64,000 nt of DNA from Asanoa hainanensis (GTDB lineage: Bacteria > Actinomycetota > Actinomycetes > Mycobacteriales > Micromonosporaceae), in contig NZ_FZPH01000008.1 of the NCBI RefSeq assembly GCF_900188485.1, positions 124,001 to 188,000 on the forward strand, given 5' to 3'. Every line of letters begins with the position of its first letter. Position 1 is the stretch's first letter. Made by a program: the position numbers and the translations under genes. Shown piece by piece: positions 24,096-32,619 of this stretch. Below the pieces are notes generated by a model, which worked only from the letters and a program-made list of their open reading frames with translations, had not been told where the DNA came from and did not search any database.

Positions 24096-25497
24096 GTCGG
24101 GCGGCCAGGCTGCCGGTGCGGTCGAGCGCGAGGAGGTAGGCGCGCGCCCAGGCCCGGATGTCGTGCACGCGCAGGTGGCCGCGCATCGCCCGCATCCGGT
24201 CCTCGACGTCGTCCGGGCCGGCCCGCATCGCGTGCATCAGCACCGCCTTGAGGCCGTCGAGGTCGTGCGGGTTGCACAGGTAGGCCTGGGTGAACTCGGC
24301 GGCCGCGCCCGCGAACTCGCTCAGCACCAGCGCGCCGCTGTCGTCCACCCTGGACGCGACGTACTCCTTGGCGACCAGGTTCATCCCGTCGCGTAGCGGG
24401 GTGACCGCCATGATGTCGGCGACCCGGTAGAGCGCCGCGAGCTCCGCCCGGTCGAACGGCTGGTTCAGGTAGTGGATCGCCGGCTCGCCGACCCGCCCGT
24501 ACTCACCGTTGATCCGCCCGACCTCCCGCTCGACCCGCTCCCGCAGCGCCCGGTTGTGCTCGACCCGCTCGCGGTTGGGCACCACGACCTGCACCATCAC
24601 GGTGTCGCGGACCTTGACCTGGCCGCTGTCGAGCAGCTCGCTGTAGGCCTTGAGCCGCTGCTCGATGCCCTTCGTGTAGTCCATCCGGTCGACGGACAGG
24701 ATCACGTGCCGGGGGTCGCCGAGGTCGGAGCGCAGCTGCCGGGCCCGGGCGACCACGGGGCCGCTGGTGGCCAGCGAGCACATGTCGGCGGTGTCGATCG
24801 AGACGGGGAAGGCACCGACGCGCACGATCCGGTCGCCGACGGCGATGCGCCGGTCGCTGGCCTGCAACCCGAGCACCTTGACGGCGAGCTGGGCGAAGTT
24901 GTGCGCGGCCTGGGCGCGCTGGAACCCGACCAGGTCGGCGCCGAGGATCCCGCGGAGGAGCTCGGCCCGGCGGGGCAGCTGCATGAACAGCTCCGGCGGC
25001 GGGAACGGCACGTGCATGAAGAACCCGATGGTCAGGTCGGGCCGCAGCGCACGCAGAATCCCGGGCACCAGCTGCAGGTGGTAGTCCTGCACCCAGACGA
25101 CGGCACCGGGCTCGGCCATCGCGGCGGCGGCCTCCGCGTAGCGCTGGTTGATCCGCTGATAGGCCTCCCACCAGCGGCGGTGATAGACGGGCTGCTCGAC
25201 GGCGTCGTGGTAGAGCGGCCACAACGTGGAGTTGGCGAACCCCTCGTAGTGCTCGGCGATGTCGTCGGCGTCGAGCGGCAGGGAGTGCATGTGCACCCCG
25301 TCGAGGTCGGGCACCTGCCGCGCGGCCCCGGCCTGCCCGGCCCACCCGACCCAGGTGGCGGGACTCTTGCGCAGAATGGGATGCAGCGCACTGACCAGCC
25401 CACCGGGCGACCGCCGCCACTCACAGGCGCCGTCGGGCGCGACACTGTCATCGACGGGCAAACGATGTGCGACGACCACGAGGGCGCTTCTACGCAT
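24082..25497 (-). CDS. otsA: Alpha,alpha-trehalose-phosphate synthase (GT20)
   Basis: The 471-residue GT-B enzyme transfers glucose from UDP-glucose to glucose-6-phosphate, giving trehalose-6-phosphate. Family marks are [11 protein letters not shown], a Trp-rich acceptor loop (WVGWAGQ), [46 protein letters not shown] and [20 protein letters not shown] 25497 ([14 protein letters not shown]) is chosen; a TTG seven codons upstream is possible. A phosphatase partner (otsB) is not in the window. The 5' side holds an AT-rich promoter-like block and a long inverted repeat. Confidence 0.93.
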   Translation of the reverse strand: MRRSALVVVAHRLPVDDSVAPDGACEWRRSPGGLVSALHPILRKSPATWVGWAGQAGAARQVPDLDGVHMHSLPLDADDIAEHYEGFANSTLWPLYHDAVEQPVYHRRWWEAYQRINQRYAEAAAAMAEPGAVVWVQDYHLQLVPGILRALRPDLTIGFFMHVPFPPPELFMQLPRRAELLRGILGADLVGFQRAQAAHNFAQLAVKVLGLQASDRRIAVGDRIVRVGAFPVSIDTADMCSLATSGPVVARARQLRSDLGDPRHVILSVDRMDYTKGIEQRLKAYSELLDSGQVKVRDTVMVQVVVPNRERVEHNRALRERVEREVGRINGEYGRVGEPAIHYLNQPFDRAELAALYRVADIMAVTPLRDGMNLVAKEYVASRVDDSGALVLSEFAGAAAEFTQAYLCNPHDLDGLKAVLMHAMRAGPDDVEDRMRAMRGHLRVHDIRAWARAYLLALDRTGSLAARLTID

Positions 25498-25606
25498 GGG
25501 GCAGCAGGCTCCGCTCAAGCGCTGACGACGGGGACAATCGTCATTCCTACTGACGCCACGTTACGCGACGATTACCACCCGGCGTGCCGGGGAGTAACTC
25601 AGTGTC

Positions 25607-25630
25607 CTATTTATACATAATAGAAATATT
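25607..25630 (-). promoter_or_regulatory. AT-rich block upstream of otsA
   Basis: About 24 bp here are almost wholly A and T (TCCTATTTATACATAATAGA and on), in striking contrast to the GC-rich surroundings. They form an imperfect palindrome (TATTT / AAATA ends). On the minus strand it contains TATAAATA-like -10 matches about 110 nt before the otsA start. It may be the otsA promoter, a regulator site, or an unwinding element. Confidence 0.4.
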
Positions 25631-25841
25631 TACTCGGGCCCGCCTGGGTCACGACCGCCGCTCCCGCCAGACACCGCTCCGCTCCGCTCCGCTGCCAGGC
25701 CCGCAGCTGGTCACCCGATAGGAAGCGCCCGAGCGGCTCCGGATCGTCTCGTTCTTGCCAACCGCGGAGGTGGCAGCGTAGCGAAGCGGAGCGTTCTCTG
25801 GCGCCGGGAGCAGCGGTCGCGCCCCAGACGAACCCGAGTAA
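25630..25841. repeat. Long imperfect inverted repeat between otsA and the next gene
   Basis: Arms of 68 nt (25630-25697) and 71 nt (25771-25841) are complementary at roughly 80-85% of positions, starting with TTACTCGGG and ending at CGCTGCCA in each arm. The loop is 73 nt. The left arm includes the microrepeat CGCTC CGCTC CGCTC. With 25498-25629 this fills the 378-bp gap between otsA and the membrane protein gene. I see no ORF in it. It could be a structured RNA, a terminator-attenuator for read-through into otsA, or a small palindromic element. Confidence 0.7.
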
Positions 25842-25875
25842 GAACGATCTGGCTCCAGACCTTTGTGATCCGGTT

Positions 25876-26724
25876 TTAGACCTTGGCGCCCTGGTCTGGG
25901 TCGTAGTCGTCTTCTTCGCCTCCGTGGCGGAGGCGGGAGACCAGGGTGACGAAGCCCGCGAGGATGGCCAGGAAGGCGATGACCGTCACGATCGAGCGGT
26001 CGATCGGGACCACGCCCGGGAACATGAAGAGCAGGAAGCCCAGGACGATGCCCAGGACGCCGGCCACCGCGTACTTCGAGATGCGGGGCAGGGGTGGTGG
26101 GGGCGGCGGGGTGTAGCCCTCGTCGTCGGTCGGCTCGCCCGGTAGGTCGTTGCCGAACGTGTCGAGGCCGTCGAGCAGGCTCGGGCCGTCGTCGGTGCGC
26201 GGGCCTACCGCGACGCCCGAGAAGTCGGTGGCCGACGGGCGGCGGGCGGGGGAGGAGCTCGGGGGCGGGTCGACCGGGCGGGTCGGGTCGGTCGGCGCCG
26301 AGAGGGTGCCGGCGGTCGAGTCGGGCGCCGGGAGGTTTTCCGAGGCCGGCCAGGTCGCGGCGGCGGGTTCCTTGTCCCAGCCTTCGACGATCTTCGCCCA
26401 GGCGGCTTCGACGTCCGGATCGTGCCCGTTCGTGCGGGCCGGCGCCGGCTCCTCGTCGGAGCCCAGCTTGGCCAGGTAGCCGCGGGCGGTCTCGAGGTGG
26501 GCGCTGTCGACGTAGAGCCGGTCGACGGGCCGCGCCGGCACCGTGGTGGTGCGGGTCACCGGGTTGAGGTCGGACGAGGGCTGGAGATAGGCGGCGATGC
26601 CGCCCGCACCGAGCACGTCCAGAATGTGCTCGCCGACCCGTGGGTCGACGTCGCCGGCCACAGCGAAGTCGGCCGCGTCGAGACCGTTGTCCCGCCGGCC
26701 ACGGCGGGCACCACCCGCAGACAC
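25876..26724 (-). CDS. Hypothetical two-domain membrane protein
   Basis: This 282-residue protein has an N-terminal soluble part (VDPRVGEHILDVLGAGGIAAYLQPSSDLNPV...VDRLYVDSAHLETARGYLAKL) that reads like a small ligand- or PII-like domain (DUF2007-type putative signal transducer). A long Pro/Asp/Ser linker follows, and then two C-terminal membrane segments (YAVAGVLGIVLGFLLFMFPGVV and VTVIAFLAILAGFVTLV) with an acidic tail. I assign no function. The GTG at 26724 is chosen because GGAGGA precedes it at 6 nt; the frame extends upstream to 26748. It is divergent from the acyltransferase gene. Confidence 0.7.
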   Translation of the reverse strand: MSAGGARRGRRDNGLDAADFAVAGDVDPRVGEHILDVLGAGGIAAYLQPSSDLNPVTRTTTVPARPVDRLYVDSAHLETARGYLAKLGSDEEPAPARTNGHDPDVEAAWAKIVEGWDKEPAAATWPASENLPAPDSTAGTLSAPTDPTRPVDPPPSSSPARRPSATDFSGVAVGPRTDDGPSLLDGLDTFGNDLPGEPTDDEGYTPPPPPPLPRISKYAVAGVLGIVLGFLLFMFPGVVPIDRSIVTVIAFLAILAGFVTLVSRLRHGGEEDDYDPDQGAKV

Positions 26725-26898
26725 CTCATGTCCTCCTGCCTGGCGCATGGGGTCGCCCGCGCCGTGCCGCCAATCGTGACACGTGCGCAGCCCCTTCCAG
26801 TAGTCCGTTGTGGCATGGCGTACGCGCTTCGTAGGCTCGATGTCGTAGCGTCAGCTCCCAGGACGTGAGGCCGGGCCGGGTTGGCGGAAGGACATCGG

Positions 26899-27627
26899 TT
26901 GCTGTACTGGCTGCTGAAGTACGTGATCCTCGGTCCGTGGGTGCGCCTCGTCTTCTGGCCCATCGTCGAGGGGCGCGAGAACGTGCCGGCCGAGGGCGCG
27001 GCGATCATCGCGAGCAACCACCTGTCGTTCTCCGATTCGATCTTCATGCCGTTGGAAGTACGGCGAAAAGTCACCTTCGTGGCGAAAGCCGAGTACTTCA
27101 CCGGTAAGGGGATCAAGGGCTGGTTGGTGAAGATGTTCTTCATCGGCACGGGCACGATCCCCGTCGACCGGTCCGGTGGGCGGGCCGCGCAGGCCGCGCT
27201 CGACACCCAGCTGCGGGTCCTGCGCGCCGGCAACCTGGCCGGCATCTACCCCGAGGGCACGCGGTCACCAGACGGTCGGCTCTACCGGGGCAAGACCGGT
27301 GTGGCGCGGCTCGCACTGCTCAGCGGCGCCCCGGTGGTGCCGGTGGTGATGCTCAACGCCGACGAGATCCAGCCGCCGGGCAAGGTCATCCCGAAGATCA
27401 AGCGGGTCCGGATCCGGTTCGGCGAGCCGATCGACTTCGCCCGGTACGCGGGGATGTCCGGCGACCGGTTCGTCGAGCGGGCCGTCACCGACGAGATCAT
27501 GTACGAGCTGATGGAGCTCTCCGGCCGCGAGTACGTCGACATCTACGCGCAGAAGGCCAAGAACGCCGCCGCGCGGGTGCCGGCCCCGGCGCCGGCCAGC
27601 GACCCACCGACGGCCGTAGCCGCCTAG
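26899..27627 (+). CDS. plsC: 1-acyl-glycerol-3-phosphate acyltransferase (PlsC-like)
   Basis: This 242-residue acyltransferase should acylate lysophosphatidic acid or a related lysophospholipid at the membrane. It has the HX4D catalytic motif in SNHLSFSDSIF, the glycerophosphate-binding FIGTGTIPVDRSGGRA and YPEGTRSPDGRLYRGKTGVAR, and VVPVVMLNA. The N-terminal LLKYVILGPWVRLVFWPIV helix is a membrane anchor. The TTG at 26899 follows GGAAGGA at 6-7 nt and is preferred to the TTG at 26881. It corresponds in place and length to Rv2182c. It ends by overlapping the stop of the convergent cyclase gene. Confidence 0.88.
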   Translation: MLYWLLKYVILGPWVRLVFWPIVEGRENVPAEGAAIIASNHLSFSDSIFMPLEVRRKVTFVAKAEYFTGKGIKGWLVKMFFIGTGTIPVDRSGGRAAQAALDTQLRVLRAGNLAGIYPEGTRSPDGRLYRGKTGVARLALLSGAPVVPVVMLNADEIQPPGKVIPKIKRVRIRFGEPIDFARYAGMSGDRFVERAVTDEIMYELMELSGREYVDIYAQKAKNAAARVPAPAPASDPPTAVAA

Positions 27628-30600
27628 CTCGCCAGCGTGGCTTCGGGGGCTGTGGTGCCGGTGAGGCGCAGCAGGCCCGGCGCCCGGTTGCGGGTCGCGA
27701 ACGCCCGCACCTCGGTCAGGGCCACCTCGGCCGCCGCCGCCTCCTCGGCCCGGGTGAAGCTGCCCGCGGCCAGGGCGAGCGCCATCATCCGGTCGGTGAC
27801 CGCGGGGATCTGCCCGTAGATGCCGGCCGCCGCCGCGTAGAGCTGGCCCGCCCGGGCCTCGTCGCCGGCGGTCGCGGCCAGCGCCGCGCTCACGGTCCGC
27901 AGCGCCGCCTCCGCCCACGGGGTGCGGTGGCTGACCCGGTCGAGCATGCCGCGCACCCGCACCGCCGCGTCGCGGCCGGCCAGCGCCGCCGCGAAGGCCG
28001 CCGCCGACACCCACTCGCCGCTGGCCAGCGCCGGCACCGCCGACCACGACTCGGCCAGCTCGTCGAGCAGGGCCGCCGCCTCGGGGAGCTCGCCCTGCAG
28101 CGCGCGGACCTGGGCGGCGAGGCCGAGCGTCGTCCAGCGCGGCCGGTAGAAGCCGCTGTCGCGGGCGAACTCCAGCGCGTCGGCGACGTCGTCGGCGTCG
28201 CCGACGGTCGGCACCGGCTGGTCGCGCAGCACCCGCAGGCAGGCCCGCAGCCCGCGGACCTGCATGTCCCAGCGCCCGTCGGGGGTGTCGACGAACGCGT
28301 CGGCGGCGCTGAGCAGGCGGTCGAACTCGCCCGCGAAGTACGCCCGCATCACGTCGCCGGAGTAGTTGGTGTTCAGCGAGTGCCCGTCCTGCAGGGCGGA
28401 GTCGGCCTGGGAGACCAGCTCCTTGGAGCCGACCCAGTCGCCTTCCTCGCTGAGCGCGTACGCCAGGTTCTGGATCGCCCGCGTCAGCGCCAGCAGCCCG
28501 TGGGTCCGGCAGAAGTCGGTGACCGCGTGCAGCTCGGCCAGCGCACCGCGGTCGCCGGCCTGGTAGCGGGCCATCGCGACGGTGATCCGGGCGTTGGTCT
28601 GGGTCTCCACGTTGCCGAGCCGCTCGGCGATGTCGCCGGCCGCCTCGGCCGCCGCGATCGCCGGCTCGCGCTCGTAGTTGAGCATGTGCAGCCGGCCCAG
28701 CTCGGCGTAGGCGTCGGCCTTCTCGCTCGAGTCCGGCACGCCGTCGAACAGCTCGACCGCGCGGTCCAGGCAGGACAGTGCGGCCCGCCGGTCGGCGCGC
28801 AGCCAGGCGGCCTGGCCGAGCAGGGTCCAAGCGCGGGCCGCGCTGGCCGCGTCGTCGTGTGCGGTGAGCCGGTCGGCGAGCGCGACGAGCTGGTCGGGGC
28901 CGCCGCCGCTGAGGAACTCGGCGCGGTCGCGGTAGAACGAGATCTCGGTGCGCAGCAGCTCGAGCTGGAGGCGGCCGGCCGGGTCGGACTGGTCGGCCAG
29001 GGCGATCGCCCGCTCGACGTGGTTGGCCGCCGCGTCCAGGGCGTGCAGGGCGTACGCCCGCCGCGCCGCCCGGTGCAGCGCCCCGCGGGCCGCCGGTGCG
29101 AACGGGGCCGGGTCGACGCCGAGCGTACGGGCGATCTCGTGGGCGGCCCAGCGGTGGTGGGCGAGCACCTCGGCGAGGTCGGTGTCGCGCCCCCGGGACA
29201 GCGCGTCGAGCCACTCGGCCGTGCGCTCGTGCCGGGCCACCCGCTCGGTGCGCGGCAGCCGCTGGTAGCAGACGTCGCGCACCAGCACGTGCCCGAAGCG
29301 ATATTCGGGCTGGCCGGCCATCGTGGACGTGACCTGCTCGTGCACGAAGTCGCGCTGCTCCAGCCGGCGCAGCGAGCGCTCGACGGACTCGACGTTGCGG
29401 CCGAGTGCCGCGGCGACCGCGCCCGGCCAGAACACCATGCCGACGACCGACGCGGCGAACAGCACCGTGCGGTCCTTGGGGTCGAGCAGGTCGACGCGGT
29501 TGGCGATGACCGCGTGCACGCTGTCGGGCATCGGCAGGTCGAGCCGCTTCTCCAGGGACCAGCCCCGGCCCGACTGGCGCAGGGCGCCCTGCTCGATCAG
29601 CATCCGCACGTATTCGTGCGCGTAGAGCGGGTTGCCGTCGGCGAGCTCGACCAGCGGGCTGAGCATGTCGGCGGAGAACGCGGCCTGCCCGAACATGTGC
29701 GCGTAGAGGGTGGCGATGCCGGTGGCCCGCAGCGGCGGGAGGGTGATGGTCAGCGAGCCGGTCAGCGAGCCCGCCCAGCCCGGGTCGCGGTCGATCAGCT
29801 CCGGCCGGGCGGTGCACAGCAACAGCAGCGGCACGTCGCGGGCGGACGCGCCGAGCAGCTCGACGAAGCGCAGCATGCTCTCGTCGGCCCAGTGCAGGTC
29901 TTCGAAGACCAGCACGGTCGGCCGGCGCGCGGCCAGCGCCACCAGGAAGCGGCGCCAGGCGGACTCGGCGTCCTCTGCGGCGAGCCGGCTGGCGGGCAGG
30001 CCGACCAGCGGGCGCAGCGCGTCGATCAGCCGGTCGGCCTCGCCGGGACCGACCAGGTCGGTCACGGCCGTGGTGAGCCGTTGCGCGGCGGCCGCGGCGG
30101 GGTCGGTGTCGAGGATGCCGGCCTCGGCCTTGACGATGTCGGCGAGCGCGGCGAACGCCACGTTCTCGCCGAACGGCGGGCACCGGCCGGTGCGCCAGGT
30201 GACCGGCTCGTCGAGCAGCCGCTCGGCGTGCTTGAGCAGCTCGCGCACCAGCCGGCTCTTGCCGATGCCGGCCCGGCCGAAGACCGTGACCACCTGCGGC
30301 ACCCGGTCGTGCGTGGACCGGTGCAGCGCGTTGACCAGCAGGCCGAGCTCGTGCTCGCGGTCGACCAGCGGGGTGCTGTCGGGCTCCTTCTCGACGTGCG
30401 GGCGGCGCCGGGGCGCGACCGCGAGCCAGACCTCGGTCGGCGTCGAGCGGCCGCGCAGGGTGACCGACGGCTGGTCCTGGTAGCGGACGGTGTCCTTGGT
30501 CAGCGCGTAGGTGTTGCCGCAGACCAGCACGCCGCCGGGCGGGGCCGACGACTGGAGGCGGGACGCGGTGTTGACCACGTCGCCGGCCACGATCGCCTGC

Positions 30601-31154
30601 CCGCCGTCGCGGGCCGCGGCCACGTCGACCAGCGCCTCGCCCGTGGCCACGCCGACCCGGAACCGCATGCCGGCGGCGTCCGCGCCGTCGGGCGCGAAGC
30701 GGGAGAGCACCCGCTGCAGCTCGAGGCCGGCGCGCACGCAGCGCAGCGGGTCGGTCTCGGTGGCGACGGGGGCGCCGAACAGCGCCATCACCGCGTCGCC
30801 GATGTATTTCTCGACGACGCCGCCGTATTGCCCGACCACCCGGCGGGCGGCCGAGAAGAAGCCGTTCTGCATGGCCCGGACCTGCTCCGGGTCGGCCCGC
30901 TCGGCGTACGGCGTGAAGTCGATGAGGTCGACGAACAGCACGCTGACCCGGCGCCGGTCCTCGCTGTTGTCGCTGCTCACCTCGCTGCGGGCGCCGCCTT
31001 CGCGGGGCGTACCGCAGCTCGTGCAGAACGCGGCGTCGCCGGGGATCGGCCGACCGCACTGACGGCAGGGTGGAGCCAGCTCGGCACCGCAGCCGCCACA
31101 GAACCTGTCGTTCTCGGCGGGGGTCCGGCCGCACCGTGCGCAGGCAGCGGGAAT
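27624..31154 (-). CDS. Class III adenylate/guanylate cyclase fused to an AAA/TPR regulator, ATT start
   Basis: This 1176-residue protein has an N-terminal double zinc ribbon (CARCGRT...FCGGCGAEL, CRQCGRP...FCTSCGTP). A class III cyclase domain follows (VSVLFVDLIDFTPYAERAD, VVEKYIGDAVMALFGAP, VATGEALVDVAA, GDVVNTASRLQ), then an AAA-type ATPase with P-loop TVFGRAGIGKSRLVREL and Walker B VLVFEDLHWADES, and about 550 residues of TPR-like helices. The zinc ribbon is in frame upstream of the first ordinary start (GTG 30980). Its frame has no ATG, GTG or TTG before the upstream TAG, but an ATT at 31154 follows AGGAG at 7 nt. It probably signals through nucleotide-dependent assembly; the ligand is unknown. 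Confidence 0.85.
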   Translation of the reverse strand: MPAACARCGRTPAENDRFCGGCGAELAPPCRQCGRPIPGDAAFCTSCGTPREGGARSEVSSDNSEDRRRVSVLFVDLIDFTPYAERADPEQVRAMQNGFFSAARRVVGQYGGVVEKYIGDAVMALFGAPVATETDPLRCVRAGLELQRVLSRFAPDGADAAGMRFRVGVATGEALVDVAAARDGGQAIVAGDVVNTASRLQSSAPPGGVLVCGNTYALTKDTVRYQDQPSVTLRGRSTPTEVWLAVAPRRRPHVEKEPDSTPLVDREHELGLLVNALHRSTHDRVPQVVTVFGRAGIGKSRLVRELLKHAERLLDEPVTWRTGRCPPFGENVAFAALADIVKAEAGILDTDPAAAAAQRLTTAVTDLVGPGEADRLIDALRPLVGLPASRLAAEDAESAWRRFLVALAARRPTVLVFEDLHWADESMLRFVELLGASARDVPLLLLCTARPELIDRDPGWAGSLTGSLTITLPPLRATGIATLYAHMFGQAAFSADMLSPLVELADGNPLYAHEYVRMLIEQGALRQSGRGWSLEKRLDLPMPDSVHAVIANRVDLLDPKDRTVLFAASVVGMVFWPGAVAAALGRNVESVERSLRRLEQRDFVHEQVTSTMAGQPEYRFGHVLVRDVCYQRLPRTERVARHERTAEWLDALSRGRDTDLAEVLAHHRWAAHEIARTLGVDPAPFAPAARGALHRAARRAYALHALDAAANHVERAIALADQSDPAGRLQLELLRTEISFYRDRAEFLSGGGPDQLVALADRLTAHDDAASAARAWTLLGQAAWLRADRRAALSCLDRAVELFDGVPDSSEKADAYAELGRLHMLNYEREPAIAAAEAAGDIAERLGNVETQTNARITVAMARYQAGDRGALAELHAVTDFCRTHGLLALTRAIQNLAYALSEEGDWVGSKELVSQADSALQDGHSLNTNYSGDVMRAYFAGEFDRLLSAADAFVDTPDGRWDMQVRGLRACLRVLRDQPVPTVGDADDVADALEFARDSGFYRPRWTTLGLAAQVRALQGELPEAAALLDELAESWSAVPALASGEWVSAAAFAAALAGRDAAVRVRGMLDRVSHRTPWAEAALRTVSAALAATAGDEARAGQLYAAAAGIYGQIPAVTDRMMALALAAGSFTRAEEAAAAEVALTEVRAFATRNRAPGLLRLTGTTAPEATLAS

Positions 31155-31223
31155 GGCGCACTCCTAGCGACGTATCACCTTGTCAAGGGCTCGCAGCCTA
31201 CCCACGTCCACCTCCTGTCAGGA

Positions 31224-31248
31224 ACTGTCCTGTTGGTTAGTGGACAGT
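31224..31248. promoter_or_regulatory. Inverted repeat in a divergent promoter region
   Basis: ACTGTCC (31224-31230) and GGACAGT (31242-31248) are perfect complements separated by 11 nt (18-bp centre-to-centre). The site lies between the divergent cyclase (31154) and GWIGPT (31314) genes, so it may be a dimeric repressor site for either gene. No matching repeat was noticed elsewhere in the window. Confidence 0.4.
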
Positions 31249-31313
31249 CCATATCGGCTGGCGATCGGTAGAGTCGGCCGCGGCCGAGATCCACTCATGA
31301 CAGGAGAGCATCG

Positions 31314-31580
31314 ATGGTTCACGCACGTCTGGAGAAGGACTGGACCGACCCGGCCGGCGTCGCGCACGCCGCGGGGGCGAGCGTCGACGTGGACGCCGCG
31401 ACCCTCGCCGACCTGCAGGCCAAGGGCATCGTGGCCGGTGACGTCGAGGCACAGGGTTGGATCGGCCCCACCTCGACCGGTGGCGACGTCAAGGCGCAGG
31501 GTTGGATCGGCCCGACGTCTCCGCCGAAGAAGACCGAGGCCGAGGGCTGGATCGGGCCGACGGCTCCGCCGGCGAACTGA
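31314..31580 (+). CDS. Small protein with three GWIGPT repeats
   Basis: The 88-residue protein has two parts. Residues 1-43 (MVHARLEKDWTDPAGVAHAAG, then VDVDAATLADLQAKGIV) resemble small beta-strand domains of phage-like or injection-system proteins of the DUF7210 kind (weak, from memory). Residues 45-88 are three 15-residue units, each with GWIGPT at its core (48-53, 63-68, 78-83) and each led by [EK]A[QE]. The ribosome site CAGGAGAG is strong and the ATG at 31314 clear. A terminator follows at once, so the gene is monocistronic. Function is unknown: a multi-core peptide precursor, a structural tail protein, or a peptide-binding scaffold are possible. Confidence 0.8.
   Translation: MVHARLEKDWTDPAGVAHAAGASVDVDAATLADLQAKGIVAGDVEAQGWIGPTSTGGDVKAQGWIGPTSPPKKTEAEGWIGPTAPPAN
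31446..31577 (+). repeat. Three tandem 45-bp units in the GWIGPT gene
   Basis: Period 45 bp (15 residues), last unit 42 bp. The conserved part is GAGGC(A/G)CAGGG(T/C)TGGATCGG and the codons for GPT. Units 1 and 2 are nearly identical over 27 bp; the third has changed Gln to Glu and Ser to Ala. Confidence 0.85.
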
Positions 31581-31595
31581 CCGCTGCTGTGTGAC

Positions 31596-31623
31596 AAGGC
31601 CCTCGGCGTCAGCCGGGGGCCTT
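31596..31623 (+). terminator. Intrinsic terminator after the GWIGPT gene
   Basis: A 12-bp stem (AAGGCCCTCGGC / GCCGGGGGCCTT, one G-T pair) with a GTCA loop lies 15 nt after the stop codon and ends in TTTC. It also faces the convergent Crp gene (stop at 31628) and so can serve both strands. Confidence 0.8.
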
Positions 31624-31627
31624 TCGC

Positions 31628-32320
31628 TCATCGGTCGGGCATCCCCGCGCGGCGGCGCAGGGCGGCGACGTCGGTGACGACAATCCGCCGGCCCTCGGTG
31701 CGCAGCCAGCCCCGGCTGGCGAACGAGCCGATCGCCTGGTTGACGCTCTGCCGCGAGCCACCGGCCATCTCCGCGAGCTGGCTCTGGTTGAGCTCGATCG
31801 TGATCATCGGGGCCTGGCTTTCGCCGGCGAGCCGGACCAGCGTCTTGGCCACCCGACCGGGCAGGTCGAGGAAGACGTGGTCGGCGTTCTGCTCGGTGAG
31901 CCGGCGGATCAGCGCGCCCAGCGAGCGCATCACGGCGTCGAGGATCCGCGGGTTGGAGTGCACGAGCTCCATGAACGCCGAACGGGACAGCGCGAGGGCG
32001 GTGCAGTCCTCGATGGCCTCGGCCGAGGTCGACCGGGTCGACGCGTCGAGCAGCGACACCTCGCCGAGTGTGCCGGGTGGACGGACGACGGAGAGCACGG
32101 CGCGCTCGCCGGTCGGCGCGGTGACGAACACGGCGACGGCGCCCCGGCGCAGCACGATCAGCGACTCGCCCGGGTCGTTCTCGACGAAGAGCAGCTGGCC
32201 CTTGCGATAGGTGCGGGGCACCGCGGCGGCGATCACGCGCTGGCGGACTTCGGGCTCCAGCCCGGCGAACAACTCGACACCGGTCAGAGCGTCGCCAGGA
32301 TCTGGCAGGCGACCCTCCAC
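31628..32320 (-). CDS. Crp/Fnr-family transcriptional regulator
   Basis: This 230-residue regulator has a cyclic-nucleotide-binding fold (LFAGLEPEVRQRVIAAAVPRTYRKGQLLFVENDPGESLIVLRRGAVAVF, then PGTLGEVSLLD...STSAEAIEDC) and a C-terminal winged helix-turn-helix (ELNQSQLAEMAGGSRQSVNQAIGSFASRGWLRTEGRRIVV). Residues in the phosphate-binding cassette (GEVSLLD...RSTSA) suggest cAMP binding as in GlxR/Crp of actinobacteria. The GTG at 32320 follows AGGGAGGGG at 8 nt. The frame extends to 32578 but the added part is low-complexity and unlike Crp. It lies downstream of the cyclase-ATPase gene but on the same strand with an opposite gene between. Confidence 0.88.
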   Translation of the reverse strand: MEGRLPDPGDALTGVELFAGLEPEVRQRVIAAAVPRTYRKGQLLFVENDPGESLIVLRRGAVAVFVTAPTGERAVLSVVRPPGTLGEVSLLDASTRSTSAEAIEDCTALALSRSAFMELVHSNPRILDAVMRSLGALIRRLTEQNADHVFLDLPGRVAKTLVRLAGESQAPMITIELNQSQLAEMAGGSRQSVNQAIGSFASRGWLRTEGRRIVVTDVAALRRRAGMPDR

Positions 32321-32606
32321 AGCCCGACCCCTCCCTAGGACACATCCCACTGACCGACCCTTTGGCCGGCAACACATCAGATCATGTCGTTCCTGTCGCG
32401 TGCTGTACACCCCTGAAATCGCTTCCGTGACAGTCCCGTGTTGTCCATTCGGGCAATCTGACTGCCAGACCCGCTGCTGGTGGGGGCCATACGGGGGACG
32501 GCGGGCCCTCCAGGGGGGCGCGGGGCGGACCGGTCGGGAGAGATCACTGGGGGGTGTCTCTTCCGGCCGTTCGCCCATTCACCGACCCGAGCACCCACCG
32601 GCGGCG

Positions 32607-32612
32607 GATAAT
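32607..32612 (+). promoter_or_regulatory. -10 box of a leaderless transcript
   Basis: GATAAT lies 7 nt before the GTG at 32620 and there is no ribosome site. The remainder of 32321-32606, between this gene and the divergent crp gene, shows no further structure I can name. Confidence 0.5.
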
Positions 32613-32619
32613 CCCCGCC

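Noticed and set aside
25498-25875. Insertion sequence remnant
   Set aside because: A long inverted repeat is present but I see no transposase fragment and no target-site duplication.
27265-31161. 1298-codon frame overlapping the cyclase gene
   Set aside because: Arg/Ala-rich shadow in another frame; it reads the zinc-ribbon DNA out of frame.
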